Shown here: one piece after another, positions 24,816 through 37,019 of the stretch
Layout of the letters: each line of letters begins with the position of its first letter
Position numbering within the stretch: position 1 is the first letter of the stretch
From: Calliopum simillimum
Taxonomy: Eukaryota; Arthropoda; Insecta; Diptera; Lauxaniidae
NCBI GenBank assembly: GCA_951812925.1
Contig: OX638369.1
Span: 17,017,329-17,081,328, forward strand
DNA length: 64,000 nucleotides
Direction of reading: 5' to 3'
The notes under the pieces: model-generated
The model's input: the letters and a program-made list of their open reading frames with translations, nothing else
What the model was told of the DNA's origin: nothing
Database searches by the model: none
Translations under genes and position numbers: made by a program

Positions 24816-25319
24816 TGCTGAGATGGTAATAGTTTTTTTTCATAATTTTTCTGGAGAGCAAATTTAGAGTTTAGTATGTCATGAAAATATTACGGTACAC
24901 GGTTTGGTCAAGTTGTTTCCCTAAGGAACTGCAAGTCCTCGAGCAAATCAGGTTTTAGCTAGCTTGTTGATCTTCCCGAGAACAATACTCCGGACTACAA
25001 TACTTGTTTTTACAAAAAAATTTATCGATACCAGATTTTAGCCATCTTAGCATAGAAGTGCTTTTAAATAGAGTAGGAGAAGAACTTGAATCGATTATCT
25101 CAAAGCAAAACTGGCTTAAGGCAGCAATGTTGAACAAGCGATGTACGATCAGGTATCCTGGAGATATGCTTATTCTCGTTGCTTAGTAAGGCCGAATAAG
25201 GAATCAGGTGGAACTTTTAGGTACAATAAGAAGATCTCAACATTTCGATGAAATTTTCCTCCCATCGTTCAAACATTCCTATATATAAAATGAACAAGAA
25301 GACCTTTCAGATATAACAA

Positions 25320-25395
25320 ACCTTAAAAAACATACGCTCCGAAAACTACACAGTGAAGTTTGCCTCCAAGCTTCTGAATGGAATCTAAATAACAA
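25320..25395 (+). pseudogene. RTE-like C-terminal fragment
   Basis: KHTLRKLHSEVCLQASEWNL on the plus strand aligns with [20 protein letters not shown] of the better preserved copy at 40924-41500. Confidence 0.7.
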
Positions 25396-25559
25396 TATAT
25401 AACATTTTGATCAAAAGATAATACTAAATGGAAATCCTCAATTGAGGTGAATTCCTTTAACCAGACTATCCCAAAGTATAGGCCAAGTTTGAGTTGGACG
25501 AACAAAGCTTTATAGACATAAGGGGCCCGGAAATAACGGCAGAAAATTTTTTGGAAATA

Positions 25560-25930
25560 ATGACAGAAAAATCTCCATACAAAATTTTGATAGTCCACTC
25601 TATTTTTTGGAAAAGGACGATAGACGTATGGGTGCTCCCTATAATGACTTCTTATACGATTGGGCGGTTACGTTTCCATTTATATGGAAATAAATAAATA
25701 GTTCACATAACGATTCTTAGACTCCTCTTATTTACTTAGGAGATATAGGAGTAGTAGAATGGCTTTGTTTCCAAAAGTTATAAGGGATACAAAAAGGAGA
25801 TAAAGCCAGTAAAATCTCCATATAAAATTCTGGCTTTGTTTCCAAAAATTTTCTGACAGAAGCCATTATAGCTGCCACACGTCTAGCGTCTTTTTCCAAA
25901 AAATAGAGTGAGCTATCAAAACACCAAACA
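25560..25930. repeat. Inverted repeat with CTCTATTTTTTGGAAAA arms
   Basis: TCCACTCTATTTTTTGGAAA (about 25596) pairs with TTTCCAAAAAATAGAGTGAG (about 25892), and the flanking TAGACGTATGGG and ATAATGACTTCT blocks also recur inverted. Arms are about 80-100 bp; family unknown. Confidence 0.55.
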
Positions 25931-26229
25931 GAATTTCCTCTGGGATTTGTTCTGTGTGGTGGAGTGCGTTTTTTTTCGGAGAATACATTATAAATCAAAC
26001 AGATTTTTTTAAAGTTGCACTGCTTCTTCACTCTTCAAAAATAGGAAATAAGTACTTAGTTGCCAAATAGAGTTCAATATGCATATCGTTTTGTTATTAG
26101 TTATGAATATTGATATTTTACGAAAAACTTACTTTACATTTGCATACAGTTTTAGTGCCGGAAAATTAGATATTCACTTATAATTTCAAATATCCACACT
26201 AATAATTTTCAAATAATACATCAAAGTCT

Positions 26230-27130
26230 CTAGCCGAGTGGCAAATTTCAAGCGCTCGCTACATTTGGTTAAAAGCAATCATACCTTATATGGGGCTAAG
26301 TCTAATAATGGCACTGTAGATTATGGCCAAGATCATCGTGTAGTATATGCCAGAGCTCAAAAACGATATTCAAATGTGACGCATCCTTTAGACCACAGCA
26401 ACTCATTTCATATGCAACAATCGAACGATCGATTTGAACGCGCTGCACACGTGCGGTTCGAGTACTCGTAGTTGCAACTTTGCAATAAACTAAAATCACA
26501 AAAAAACACAAAACTCTCTAAGGTCTTAAATCTTGCAAAGTTCACGATCACTTGGTAACATACAGATACCATCATCATCATCATCGGTGTAGTTGTTGAC
26601 GTCTTTGAGAGAAAAAAACTTGAAATCATCATACAAAGAAATCATAAATTTGTCACAAATCTCTGTGATTTGTCAGTCAGAGTCACAGTCGTTGGACAAA
26701 TTGTTGGCGTTTTTAAATGACATAAATTGCTGAGTTGTTGGTTGGTTGGTTGAATGCAACATTTTACAGGTTGACTTATTACGCATACGAAGACACGTCG
26801 CTGTCAGTTTGGAATTTGGCATATTCTTATTATTGAAGTCATCGATGAGCGAACGGCGGCGGCGCTCATATATTGGCCACATTTCTGCCAAGTCAATTTA
26901 CTTGACACTTGGTGTTGTTGTTTGGTATCTCAGCGAGAGCTATTGGTGTCGGTGTCTCGGTTTTTTGGTCTTGATGCCATTGCCATTGCTGTTGCTGTTG
27001 CCGCATTCACGCGCTGTTATTATGCAAATTATGAAGTTGTTAAATTTTATGTGCGTTCGCTTTATTTGCCATCAAAATCATTTATGTTGCATAAATTACG
27101 GCGTTTATGCTTTTTTTTTTGCTCTGTGAT
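26230..27130. other. Unique complex island
   Basis: About 900 bp of higher-complexity sequence with short overlapping frames on both strands, ATC and TTGC microsatellites, and an A-box-like TAGCCGAGTGG at 26230 without a B box. No protein family seen. Positions 27130-27660 are AT-rich and empty. Confidence 0.3.
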
Positions 27131-27660
27131 ATTTTGTATATTTTTTTCTGAAAAAGTTTCACGTAATTACTTTATTCTTTATTTTGTTTTTTCTTTTTTA
27201 TTTTTAGTTTTTTTATTGCTATTCCTATGAGGCTCTTTTTTGATGAATTTCATATGATCTTGATAATGAAGTCAGAATATTGATGGCGAACTCTTGTTTG
27301 CACGTTTTTATGGGTTCATTCTGTATGCGAGCATTGTGATCTTCTTAATGGAGTTGAATATGTTAAACTGAATGTATCCTTGAAATATTGAATATTTATG
27401 GGTTCTTTAAACAAAAAAACAAAGATATTCAAATCAATTTTTGTGAAATCAGAAACTGTAATTTTCCAACATTCAGCGGCTTATACGAGTATTCGTTAAG
27501 TTGCCAGATAACACGGTCCGACATAGTTTTTTACACATGAGAAAATCCAAAAAATTCTTACCATAGACGTTAAAAAAAAACCCGCATGTCTTGTTGTTTT
27601 TCTTCAGCTCGTTCAGCAAACTTATTCACGATATTACTGCAAATATTTTTGCAGAATATT

Positions 27661-28015
27661 TTAACCCTGTACATCCCACTCATATGGGTAATTTTTACCC
27701 TTTACTTAAATGGTACAAAAGTGACACCTAAAACTGAGGAATATTAAGTCAGTGTGTACTACAGAAATATTTGCTTTAAAATTTCACTACTAGTTGCTGA
27801 ACTCTAAAAAGTCGAAATTTCCTCCCGAAAGCCAATAAATCGTTAAAATCAAAGAGAACTTCTGACAATGCATATTTATTACATTTTTGACGCCTTTTTC
27901 TTAAGGGGTCTTTGGTGACCCCTAGTTAAATTTTTTTCGTAGAATATTTTTGCAAAATATTTTAGCCCAATTTTTCGAAAATGGTGTCAAAAAGACCCAA
28001 GGTGTAATGGGTTAA
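27661..28015. repeat. piggyBac-like MITE flanked by TTAA (355 bp)
   Basis: The sequence runs from TTAACCCTGTACATCCCA to GGTGTAATGGGTTAA. TTAA stands at both ends (27661-27664, 28012-28015) and the termini CCCTGTACA / TGTAATGGG are approximately inverted, as expected for a TTAA-specific piggyBac-type element. The inference rests on termini only. Confidence 0.5.
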
Positions 28016-28139
28016 TGTGTTCTAGGAGTATGATCCTTATGTGATCTTGTCATAATCTTGGGATAACAAGCTTTATCCAAAAGTAAGTTATTGGGATCGT
28101 TTTTGAGATTGCAATAATATAAAAACCATATCAAGCCAA

Positions 28140-28445
28140 TTTCAAAAATATTCGGAATGAGTTGTTCGAAATCAAAATAAGTCTTGGTCTTGATTCTTGG
28201 TCTTGGTAATTTTGCAAGACCAATCAATCATAAAATTGAAATTTGGCATCTTAAAAACCCAACTGCTTTGTAAAAATTAGGTTTGGAAATTTTGAATACT
28301 CAACAATCTTTAGAAATTTTTTCAAGACAAAGACCGAGACCAAGACCAAAACGAACACTTAATATGAAAACCAAGACCAAGACTCAATGTGCAAAACAAA
28401 ACCGGGACGGTTATGGTCTTGTTCTTGCTGAAATTATCTTAAACT
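28140..28445 (-). repeat. CTTGGT-rich interspersed repeat, copy 1
   Basis: Shares ACCGAGACCAAGACC, the single-copy part GAATACTCAACAATCTTTAG and other blocks, in reverse orientation, with 32557-32790 and 40619-41619. Confidence 0.7.
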
Positions 28446-29162
28446 TTTTTTTCTCCTCTTTTATGGAGATATAAATGTACTTTATATTATACCTCTCTAT
28501 CTGGCAGATTGTATGATAAAGAATAAAGTTTGAATAGACTTTGTTAGATTATTTTCTGTTATTCCTTTGCATCCAAATGTTGTTCTTATATCAAATTCTT
28601 TCTTTAACGTCATTTATCCGAAGTAATGCAAATATGTAATACATGTAAAATTATATCTCGAATATCGGAAATAACTAAAAGTATGTTTTCCGTTCATTAA
28701 CGCACTTTCGGGTCACTTAAGTTGACCTGGCAATGCAAAACTTGTTCATTGACTTCAATTGCGTATGCTTGCATATTGAGTACCCATCCCCATCTAAATA
28801 AAATGACATTTTCAGTTCATTTCTCTATTGTATAGTGCGTGCAAATCGGATTATACGAAAAAGCAGTGACGTTTATTCTAAGGTGCGTACGTGTTCTCCG
28901 TACACCCAATCGAAATACGATTGAATATTTTTATATTTCAAAAAATAATACTAATTTTATGAACTTTTAGTCATTATTTGCAAAAATCCAAAATTCTATG
29001 CATTTTTCAATAGTGACATATGTCTCGGTTACCGCCACGTAACCATCATCAGGCCAATTTATATTTTATTTGATTTATTTTAAATTAAATTGAATTTATT
29101 TTAAATTAAATTGAATTTATTTTAAATTAAATGAAAAAACAATTGAAAAATTAAACTTTTTG

Positions 29163-29238
29163 TCTGAGGCCGGGATTGAAATAGGAACCTCTCTCTGCAT
29201 ATCGCATTTATCAATGGACTGCGCTATGTGCCCTCAGA
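29163..29238 (-). pseudogene. tRNA-like pseudogene or SINE head (76 bp)
   Basis: On the minus strand a 76-bp unit starts TCTGAGG and ends CCTCAGA (perfect 7-bp acceptor stem). It includes AGCGCAGTCC (A-box-like) and TTCAATCCCGG (T loop and 3' T stem). The 5' T stem (CCTAT) and the anticodon stem no longer pair, so a functional tRNA is unlikely. Confidence 0.5.
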
Positions 29239-29515
29239 AAAATTGGTAGCTTAAGTGCCTGTATGCATGTAGTGCGGTTTTTGTTCTCTTTTTTCTCTTT
29301 TTCCTTTGTCATGACTCCTGTTGTTGTTGTTTGGTAAGGCCCAAGGCGCTACTTAAAAAAGTTCGACTTTTTACTGTAGTTACTGCTGTGCTCTGTGTTT
29401 GTTGAACACAAAGCCTAGAACATAAGCCCCAGAAACAGCTTCTTTTCCTTGTGGTTTTTGGGTCATAGGTTTAATTCCCATTAAAGACTATATAATTTTT
29501 TTTTTTAATAATATA

Positions 29516-30620
29516 CTGCTAGAATCGCCCAGTAGTCAAAATTCGACATCAAATAATTTTGGTACTTTTAGTACTTTTTTTTTGGTATTTAGTGCGAAAT
29601 ATTGTAAAATAGCTTATTTATCATCCCTGGTATAATTCAAGCGAAATATAAACAAAAGAAAAAACATATGCTTTTTATACCCCACACCCAGGGTACATTC
29701 ACTTTGTCCTTCCATTTCTAACGCAGAGAAAGAGGCGTGGCCGGTAGGAAAAGTATATATATGCTTGATCAGCGTCACCTCCTGAGCCGATATAGCCACG
29801 TCCGTGGAAATACATTTTTTCAGAAAACTGAGCAAGATAATTCAATAAAATTTGGTACTCTGCCTGCGTCGTCAAAGTCAGCTCGAGGGATTGAAAATGA
29901 GCGAAATCGGGCAATTGACACGCCTACCGCCCATACAAAAAATATTCAAAATGATACTATAGGAGTATGTTTCACGAGAATGCAACCAAAATATAAATTA
30001 ATACTAAAAATGGTTAGCGCAAGCTCTGAGCAAAAACTGGGTGAACTCAGATAAGAGGTCGTGGCACCTCTCATATGAGCAAAAGTTTTAAAATACTATA
30101 CTGAAAGTGTTTTTTGAGATAATCCAATCAAATTTCACTCAAATATTGTACTAAAAACAATAAATACAGGCTGCCAAGAAAAATAGGGGAAAATTGCACA
30201 AGAGGGCGTGTCACCTCCCATATATACAAAAGTTTTAAAATGCTATGCTGAAAAAGTTTTTTGAGATAATGCAACTAAATTTCACCCAAACACTAAGGGC
30301 TATTAATATAAGCTCTGAGCAAAAACTGCAGTGTAGGGTATTTAATGTTTGGCCAGGCTAAAGGTTACACCCTTGCTAGTTGTCTTTCTCTTTGTGCTGT
30401 ATTCTCTTTTCAGCTCTGTGTGACCGCGTATTTTGTCGTTGTTAATATTAAAAAATATGCATTTAATTTTACCTGACCTAATGGCAAAATATAAAAATAA
30501 TTTAAGCTTTGTGCGCATTTACATACAAATACCTTTCTAATGGTGCATAATTCAAAATCGTGCTCCATTTCTACATATTAAAAAAAGTTGGACAAATTTT
30601 TGTCCTGCGTATTTATATGT
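29516..30620 (+). repeat. Interspersed repeat interrupted by a Helentron
   Basis: AGAATCGCCCAGTAGTCAAA to TTGGACAAATTTTTGTCC is collinear with 44377-44790 (AAAATCGCCCAGTGGTCAAA ... GATGGACAAGTTTTTTCTTG), which lacks the insertion. The family has no coding capacity I can see and its ends are not defined. Positions 28450-29160 and 30620-32550, on either side, show AT-rich sequence with no supported gene. Confidence 0.75.
29676..30380 (+). mobile_element. Helentron (DINE-1-like), 705 bp, nested insertion
   Basis: The element runs from TATACCCCACACCC to CACCCTTGCTAGT. The uninterrupted relative at about 44537 has GCTTTTTGTCTTTC; here it is GCTTTT|element|TGTCTTTC, so the insertion lies between two T with no duplication, which is the Helentron signature. 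The 3' end CTAGT fits the Helitron CTRR rule. It contains the GATATAGCCACGTCCG box and about three diverged units with CGTGGCACCTC-like sequence. No helicase gene. Confidence 0.88.
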
Positions 30621-32556
30621 TGATAGGCAAAATTAATGGCATAATATGAACGTATTATAATTCTTGCGAATGCGATAAATAATTAGATAAACATTAAACG
30701 CCCTGCTAAAAAATTAACGGCACACACTGACAAAAACGCACGCTCTATGCGAAAGTCAACAAAATACACTTGACAAAATAAATCGCATTGAAATCTGCAA
30801 TGCCTTTTTTTGTGATTTCTGTAAAAACTCCAACTTGAACTTTTAACGAGTAACTACTGTTAAAATTTTAAAGCAAAATACAAAATCCAACATTAGTCAT
30901 GACATTGTCAACGAAATCGGTATTTTCCACACCATGTAATTAACTACAAAAACATACGTACATTTAGCCATATACATACGTAAAAATGCAATACAATCAA
31001 TTTTGAATGATGAATAAAGAAAAATAAAACCTTTTGAATCACATTCGCCGAGTATTTGTTATGGAAAACCATATGTTCATTTACTGGTGCCAGAGTACTG
31101 ATTACCTCCAACTCATGCAAGTGTTAAGCGCAAGTGTTTACACGTTCCCTCATTTAAAAAACAAAAACAAAAAACAAAGCAAATCTCTCACTTAGCCTTG
31201 CAAAATAGTCACAGTAGCTGCCAAAGGGCAAATTTAATGGGCTAAAGTTTTGACCTGCAAGTGAACTTTTAAGCTAATTACCGAGTCACAACACAAGCAA
31301 CCAACACCGTACCGTACCGCACACAACTTGCAGTGTTGAACATAACGAAGCGCTACAATGCATACCATTTACCGTTAGATACTTTATATGCTATGGGGCT
31401 AGATACGCTGAAGACAAGACAACAACAACAACAAAAAATTTGCACAAACTAAACTGCGACACCGCTTACATTTTGAAGAACTCCACAAAAACACAAAAAG
31501 GTGAAGGAAAAATAAAACATAAAGTGTGAACGAGTCATTCCAAAATGCTGTATGCAGGTACTAGGGAGTTCAATACCAGACCCATTTCTCGTTTCACAAA
31601 TTGTGGGGATTGAAGAACTGGTACCCGGAAATTCGGAATTTTTATCAGTTACACAATAAAACAACGCACAATGGCTGATTTTACGAAAATTCGTTGCAAA
31701 AATCAATTTTGGAGTGGGTCTCTTACACAAATCTGATAATGGCATTGGCTAGAGAGATGTTAGGAGCTAAAGAATTGGAAAATTTTAACGCATACAGGCT
31801 AGTGGTTTGGTTCCTACAGCCGCTCAAAGTTGAGTAAATTTTGAAGTTAGCGAAAAGATTATATTATTTAGAAAAATTCTTCATATTTAAGTGGAATTCT
31901 TTAAAAAACGGTTGAAGGATAGTTATTTTTTTTCACAAAAAGCATTTGTTTGGTATTGTTTAATACAACTGATTAAAAAAAAAAAATAATTTCAAAAGTT
32001 TTTAGTTTTTTTTTTTATTGTTTTTATGGTTTTTAAGCTTTGAGTTGAGTTTCTAGTTTCTGTCTCTAAGCTTGTACTCCGAGTACTGGCTGCTTTTACT
32101 TGTCACCTTTTATACTAGACCCACTATTATTGAGAAACCTATGGACCTCTTATTACATTCGATTTACGGATATACCGAAACCGATTCCGGGGATAAAAAA
32201 TCTCTTGGCTTCAATTTCTGCATTGAACTCCCTAGTGCATAAAACTCTCGCAATGTATTGTATCGCATTTGTCAATTTCTTTAATAACAAAAAAAGTGAC
32301 AATCTGACACATAGTCCAAAACGCATCCATATATCGTGTCAAGTGGTATGGAAGACTTTTGTTTCATATATCGATAATACAGTCGTACTTACAAGGGTTT
32401 TCAATCCTTGAAATTTTATAGCACTTCAGAATTCCAAGATATAAATGCCACAAAGTGCAGAAAACTTGCTGGAAACATATAGAAGATTTTAAGAGGGGAA
32501 AAAGTTGTAAAATTGAAAGTCTGTGTAATTGTAAGACCTTTAGAGTTGAATGAATT

Positions 32557-32790
32557 GAATAGTGTTGAGGAAACCAAGACCATAGCAGTATTGATCTTGG
32601 CATTGGACATTGAGCATTTATTTTGGTCTTGGTTTTAATATTTAGTTTTGGTCTTGGTCTTGGGCATCAAGTCTTGGTCTTGGTCATGGTCTCGGTCTTG
32701 GTCTTGAAAAAGTTTCCAATATTTTTGAGTATTTAAAATTTCCAACCATTTTTTTTAAATCCGATGGAATTTTAAGATGCCAAACTCTGA
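32557..32790 (+). repeat. CTTGGT-rich interspersed repeat, copy 2
   Basis: Starts AATAGTGTTGAGGAAACCAAG (first 20 bases comparable with the TIR at 40619), then repeated GGTCTTGGTCTTGG and the shared TTTTTGAGTATTTAAAATTT. Length approximate. Confidence 0.65.
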
Positions 32791-32995
32791 ATTGAGAGAT
32801 GACTTTATGCTTAAAAGGAGTAAGTAACTATTTACTGTAAATCGTCCATATACAAGTGAAAGGTATGGAAATCGTTGTTTTGCTTATATGATGAAAACAA
32901 CCGCTTTTTAACATAAATATGGCTAAATGAGTCATATCAATCTAGAGACTATAATATTTTGGACCAGTAATGCCAAATAACTCAAAACTGTAAAA

Positions 32996-34493
32996 AACTG
33001 AATGAATTGAATGAAATTGAATGAATTGAATGAATTGAATGAATTGAATGAATTGAATGAATTGAATGAATTGAATGAATTGAATGAATTGAATGAATTG
33101 AATGAATTGAATGAATTGAATGAATTGAATGAATTGAATGAATTGAATGAATTGAATGAATTGAATGAATTGAATAAATTGAATGAATTGAATGAATTGA
33201 ATGAATTGAATGAATTGAATGAATTGAATGAATTGAATGAATTGAATGAATTGAATGAATTGAATGAATTGAATGAATTGAATGAATTGAATGAATTGAA
33301 TGAATTGAATGAATTGAATGAATTGAATGAATTGAATGAATTGAATGAATTGAATGAATTGAATGAATTGAATGAATTGAATGAATTGAATGAATTGAAT
33401 GAATTGAATGAATTGAATGAATTGAATGAATTGAATGAATTTAATGAATTGAATGAATTGAATGAATTGAATGAATTGAATGAATTGAATGAATTGAATG
33501 AATTGAATGAATTGAATGAATTGAATGAATTGAATGAATTGAATGAATTGAATGAATTGAATGAATTGAATGAATTGAATGAATTGAATGAATTGAATGA
33601 ATTGAATGAATTGAATGAATTGAATGAAATTGAATGAATTGAAAGAATTGAATGAATTGAATGAATTGAATGAATTGAATGAATTGAATGAATTGAATGA
33701 ATTGAATGAATTGAATGAATTGAATGAATTGAATGAATTGAATGAATTGAATGAATTGAATGAATTGAATGAATTGAATGAATTGAATGAATTGAATGAA
33801 ATTGAATGAATTGAATGAATTGAATGAATCGAATGAATTGAATGAATTGAATGAATTGAATGAATTGAATGAATTGAATGAATTGAATGAATTGAATGAA
33901 TTGAATGAATTGAATGAATTGAATGAATTGAATGAATTGAATGAATTGAATGAATTGAATGAATTGAATGAATTGAATGAATTGAATGAATTGAATGAAT
34001 TGAATGAATTGAATGAATTGAATGAATTGAATGAATTGAATGAATTGAATGAATTGAATGAATTGAATGAATTGAATGAATTGAATGAATTGAATGAATT
34101 GAATGAATTGAATGAATTGAATGAATTGAATGAATTGAATGAATTGAATGAATTGAATGAATTGAATGAATTGAATGAATTGAATGAATTGAATGAATTG
34201 AATGAATTGAATGAATTGAATGAATTGAATGAATTGAATGAATTGAATGAATTGAATGAATTGAATGAATTGAATGAATTGAATGAATTGAATGAATTGA
34301 ATGAATTGAATGAATTGAATGAATTGAATGAATTGAATGAATTGAATGAATTGAATGAATTGAATGAATTGAATGAATTGAATGAATTGAATGAATTGAA
34401 TGAATTGAATGAATTGAATGAATTGAATGAATTGAATGAATTGAATGAATTGAATGAATTAAATGAATTAAATGAATTGAAATTGAATGACTG
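32996..34493. repeat. 9-bp satellite (TTGAATGAA)n, about 1.5 kb
   Basis: About 165 nearly perfect units. The frame phase shifts by one base at three GAATGAAATTGAATG junctions (about 33014, 33624 and 33796), with a few substitutions (near 33177, 33440, 33644, 33829). Because the period is a multiple of three, LNE is open on the plus strand, and HSI, SFN and FIQ are all open on the minus strand. The 520-codon frame there is an artefact. Confidence 0.98.
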
Positions 34494-34499
34494 AAAATG

Positions 34500-35460
34500 T
34501 TCATATTTTTAATAAAATCTCAGCGTCGATAGCGATCACATAAAATCTATCGATAGTTTTCCCCCACACCTAGCCAAAACAATGACCCACTAGACAATAT
34601 ATACATGATTGTATTTCGAAGTCGAAAAACGTTGACCTCATCAAAAGTGTAAATTGCCAACGTGTTGTTGAAAAGAAATACGGATTTTTTTTTTTAATTA
34701 GTTTATTTTCCACTGATTTGTTTTTACTATTTTATTGCTTTTTACCAAAAAAAAAAGGCAACTGAAACGTTATTTTTAAGTAGGTACGCATTTTAAAGAA
34801 AAACATTTAACTTATGCTCGTCGTCAACATGTGTCCAGCAGTCATTCAGCCGGTCAGTCAGTCCGTCAATCAGTATCTAAGCGAGTTAGTGAGTGAATGA
34901 TTAGCGAGTTTTTTTTTTTTTTTTTTGTTTAGAAGTCGATTTATCGCTAACTGATTTCAATCGTGTTTAGCATTGAAATTAACGTTTTTACCTTTTTGTG
35001 TCGTCTACCTCACGCTACACACCTCTCTCTTAACCGTTTTTTTTTTTATGTGTTGGCTTTAAAAGTTATACATATGAGAATTGTATTTGTAATGTCAGAG
35101 GTGTCACTTTGGTACGAAGGTAGCCGTATTGAATGTTGAATGTGATGATTTGCTGCTGCTGTTGCCATTGTACGACGAGTAGATATGTGGTGATGAGGCA
35201 ACACGAGTTATTTGCTCAGTCAAAGTGTCAATAGTACTAATCGACCAATGGAACGTTGTACTTCTGATTGGTTTGTTGAATTTAACGCCAAGCAAAGTTC
35301 ATTGCCATTACTACTTAGCTTGGCGCATAGATAGGTGCAGAGAGCTCAACTGCTAAAGCTGACACAACACGTGGCAGAATATTCGGGGTTTTTTTTTGAA
35401 AGATTTTAAAAATCTTACTCAACTATTATGTGAACACTTACAGCTAGAATTATCTACAAG
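34500..35460. other. Non-coding sequence between satellite and MITE
   Basis: AT-rich, with T runs and CAGTC repeats (34845-34875). Short frames on either strand have no recognisable motif. Promoter or UTR sequence of the SAM gene could lie here, but no core motif is convincing. Confidence 0.3.
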
Positions 35461-35787
35461 GTATCCCATAATTCACGCAAGATTTAAATTTACCGTCATT
35501 TGTGCGGTAAAGTGTTGCCGAACAAAAAATAACAATTTGACAGCTGAAAGTTTAAGGTTAATAATAAGCATTACACAAAAGAACATAGCGTTTCTATTGA
35601 ATGATGGAAATGGTCAAAGAAAACTTCGACTAAAAACTGCGTATTGGCCGCGTGGGTCACCTGCCCGATTTGCTACTGCATGCATAACGCTATCTAATGC
35701 CTTTTACGTTTTGGTAAAATCAGAAATACAAATGAAAAAAATGTGTATTTTCTAATTAATTCAAATCTTGCGTGAGTTATGGGACAC
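35461..35787. repeat. MITE with GTRTCCCATAAYTCACGCAA ends, 118 bp before exon a
   Basis: GTATCCCATAATTCACGCAA at 35461 pairs with TTGCGTGAGTTATGGGACAC ending at 35787. It shares ATTTGTGCGGTAA and TTTGACAGC...AAGTTTAAGGTTA with the smaller relative at 56413-56604, in the opposite orientation. Frames inside are not genes. Confidence 0.8.
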
Positions 35788-35905
35788 GTTATATGTTTTG
35801 CACTATTCTAACGGATTTAATTTATTGGCCAATAACACTTTAGCTCTTCACTGCTGACAATCTGACAAATTTCTCATGTAACTTCTCAACTTCTTTTCAT
35901 TTTAG

Positions 35906-37019
35906 GTAACATTTTCACGGATGGCTTAAAGCCAACTAGCCTTACAGCAGCAACAACACAACGCGTAGGTGTGAAAGCAACAAAAACAAAACCATTACCA
36001 TCAGCAGCCGCTTTAAGAGCAACAACACCAGTAGCAACACTATCGACAGCATTATTATCATCATCAACAGCAACAACAGCATCATTGTCCTCAACATCAA
36101 CATCATCGTCGTCTTCGTCGTTGTCATCAGCTTCCTCCACGTCATCGAATTGCTCAACTGAAATTGTTGGCAATAACAATAATAATAACAACAACATAGG
36201 CGACATCGTGACAAATAAATCAACAACAACAACAAGAAAACGTAAAAGTAACTTCACGACTGAAACATTACGTCAACAGCAGCAACAGCAGCAGCAAACA
36301 GCAACGGCAGCACAAAGTTTTCTTGATGACACAACATTTGTAGAAGCAATAGACGCTACGAACGAGGCGCTAACTGTATTGCTACAAAAATCAACAACAA
36401 CAACAAAAAAAACACGTCTCCCTATCAGTAACGGTAGCAGCAGCAGCAACAATAGCAACAAAAATATATCGCCCACTTCCGTTTCCGCTGCTGAGAAAAT
36501 GCTCAGTGAGCGTTCATTACTTTTAAGCGGATTCAATGCTATTGAAAGCGCCAAACGTCTCTGCGATCCAACAACCATAGTTGCAGCAGCGGCAACAACA
36601 CCCAATGCAACAGCAGCAGCTGCTGCTTATTTGTATTTGGAAAAGGTTAAAAATGATAAAGCAGCCGGAGCAGCACGTGTAAAAGCCGAAGAAGAAATCA
36701 AGTCATTGAAGGATGCGATCATGGAGTCAACAGCAATTGGTAGCAACAAAAACAACAATAACAACAACAACAGCAATACAAATAATAATAATAATGGCAA
36801 TAACAATTTGTTGTTAGGTAACAGCAGCAATAGCAGCGCGGTAAGCAACAACAATCAATTGCAAAATATTGCTATTGGTAGGGATAACAGTCAACAGCAA
36901 CATTTATTTAATCACAATCAGCAACAACAACAACAACAGCAGCATTTAATCAGCAATAGCGTTAAGCGTGAACGTCTTAGCCCTGGTACAAATGGAGAAT
37001 TGCCAGCGGCGATATCAAG
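35906..37019 (+). CDS. Exon a of the SAM-domain gene: low-complexity N-proximal region
   Basis: The acceptor is a pyrimidine-rich tract ending TTTTAG at 35905 and the donor is AAG|GTGAGT at 37019/37020. The exon starts with two bases of a split codon and then reads [20 protein letters not shown]. It stays open for 370 codons with no ATG until 36499, so it is an internal exon and not a first coding exon. Composition is T/A/S-rich, then a basic RKRK block (36235-36246, NLS-like), two eight-residue poly-Q runs (36274-36297 and 36919-36942) and asparagine runs. In between lies a more complex, probably helical part (about 36481-36730) with alternating charged residues. VKRE at 36961-36972 fits the sumoylation consensus. 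It ends in phase 2, matching the next exon. An alternative start at ATG 36499 from a downstream promoter cannot be excluded. Confidence 0.88.

Noticed and set aside
24169..24821. F/W/M/C-rich hydrophobic frames on both strands
   Set aside because: Products of the inverted CATCCAAAAATA repeat; they mirror each other.
31449..31745. 98-codon minus-strand frame
   Set aside because: No domain, no splice context, no codon bias compared with flanks.
32942..34504. 520-codon minus-strand frame and plus-strand frames of up to 232 codons
   Set aside because: Pure translations of the 9-bp satellite; frame changes without effect and no flanking gene structure.
35971..35973. Possible translation start in exon a
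   Set aside because: The codon is GTG and the frame is open upstream to the acceptor; not a eukaryotic initiator.
35886..36605. Minus-strand L/V-rich frames opposite exon a
   Set aside because: Antisense of Q/N/A/S codons in the real exon.
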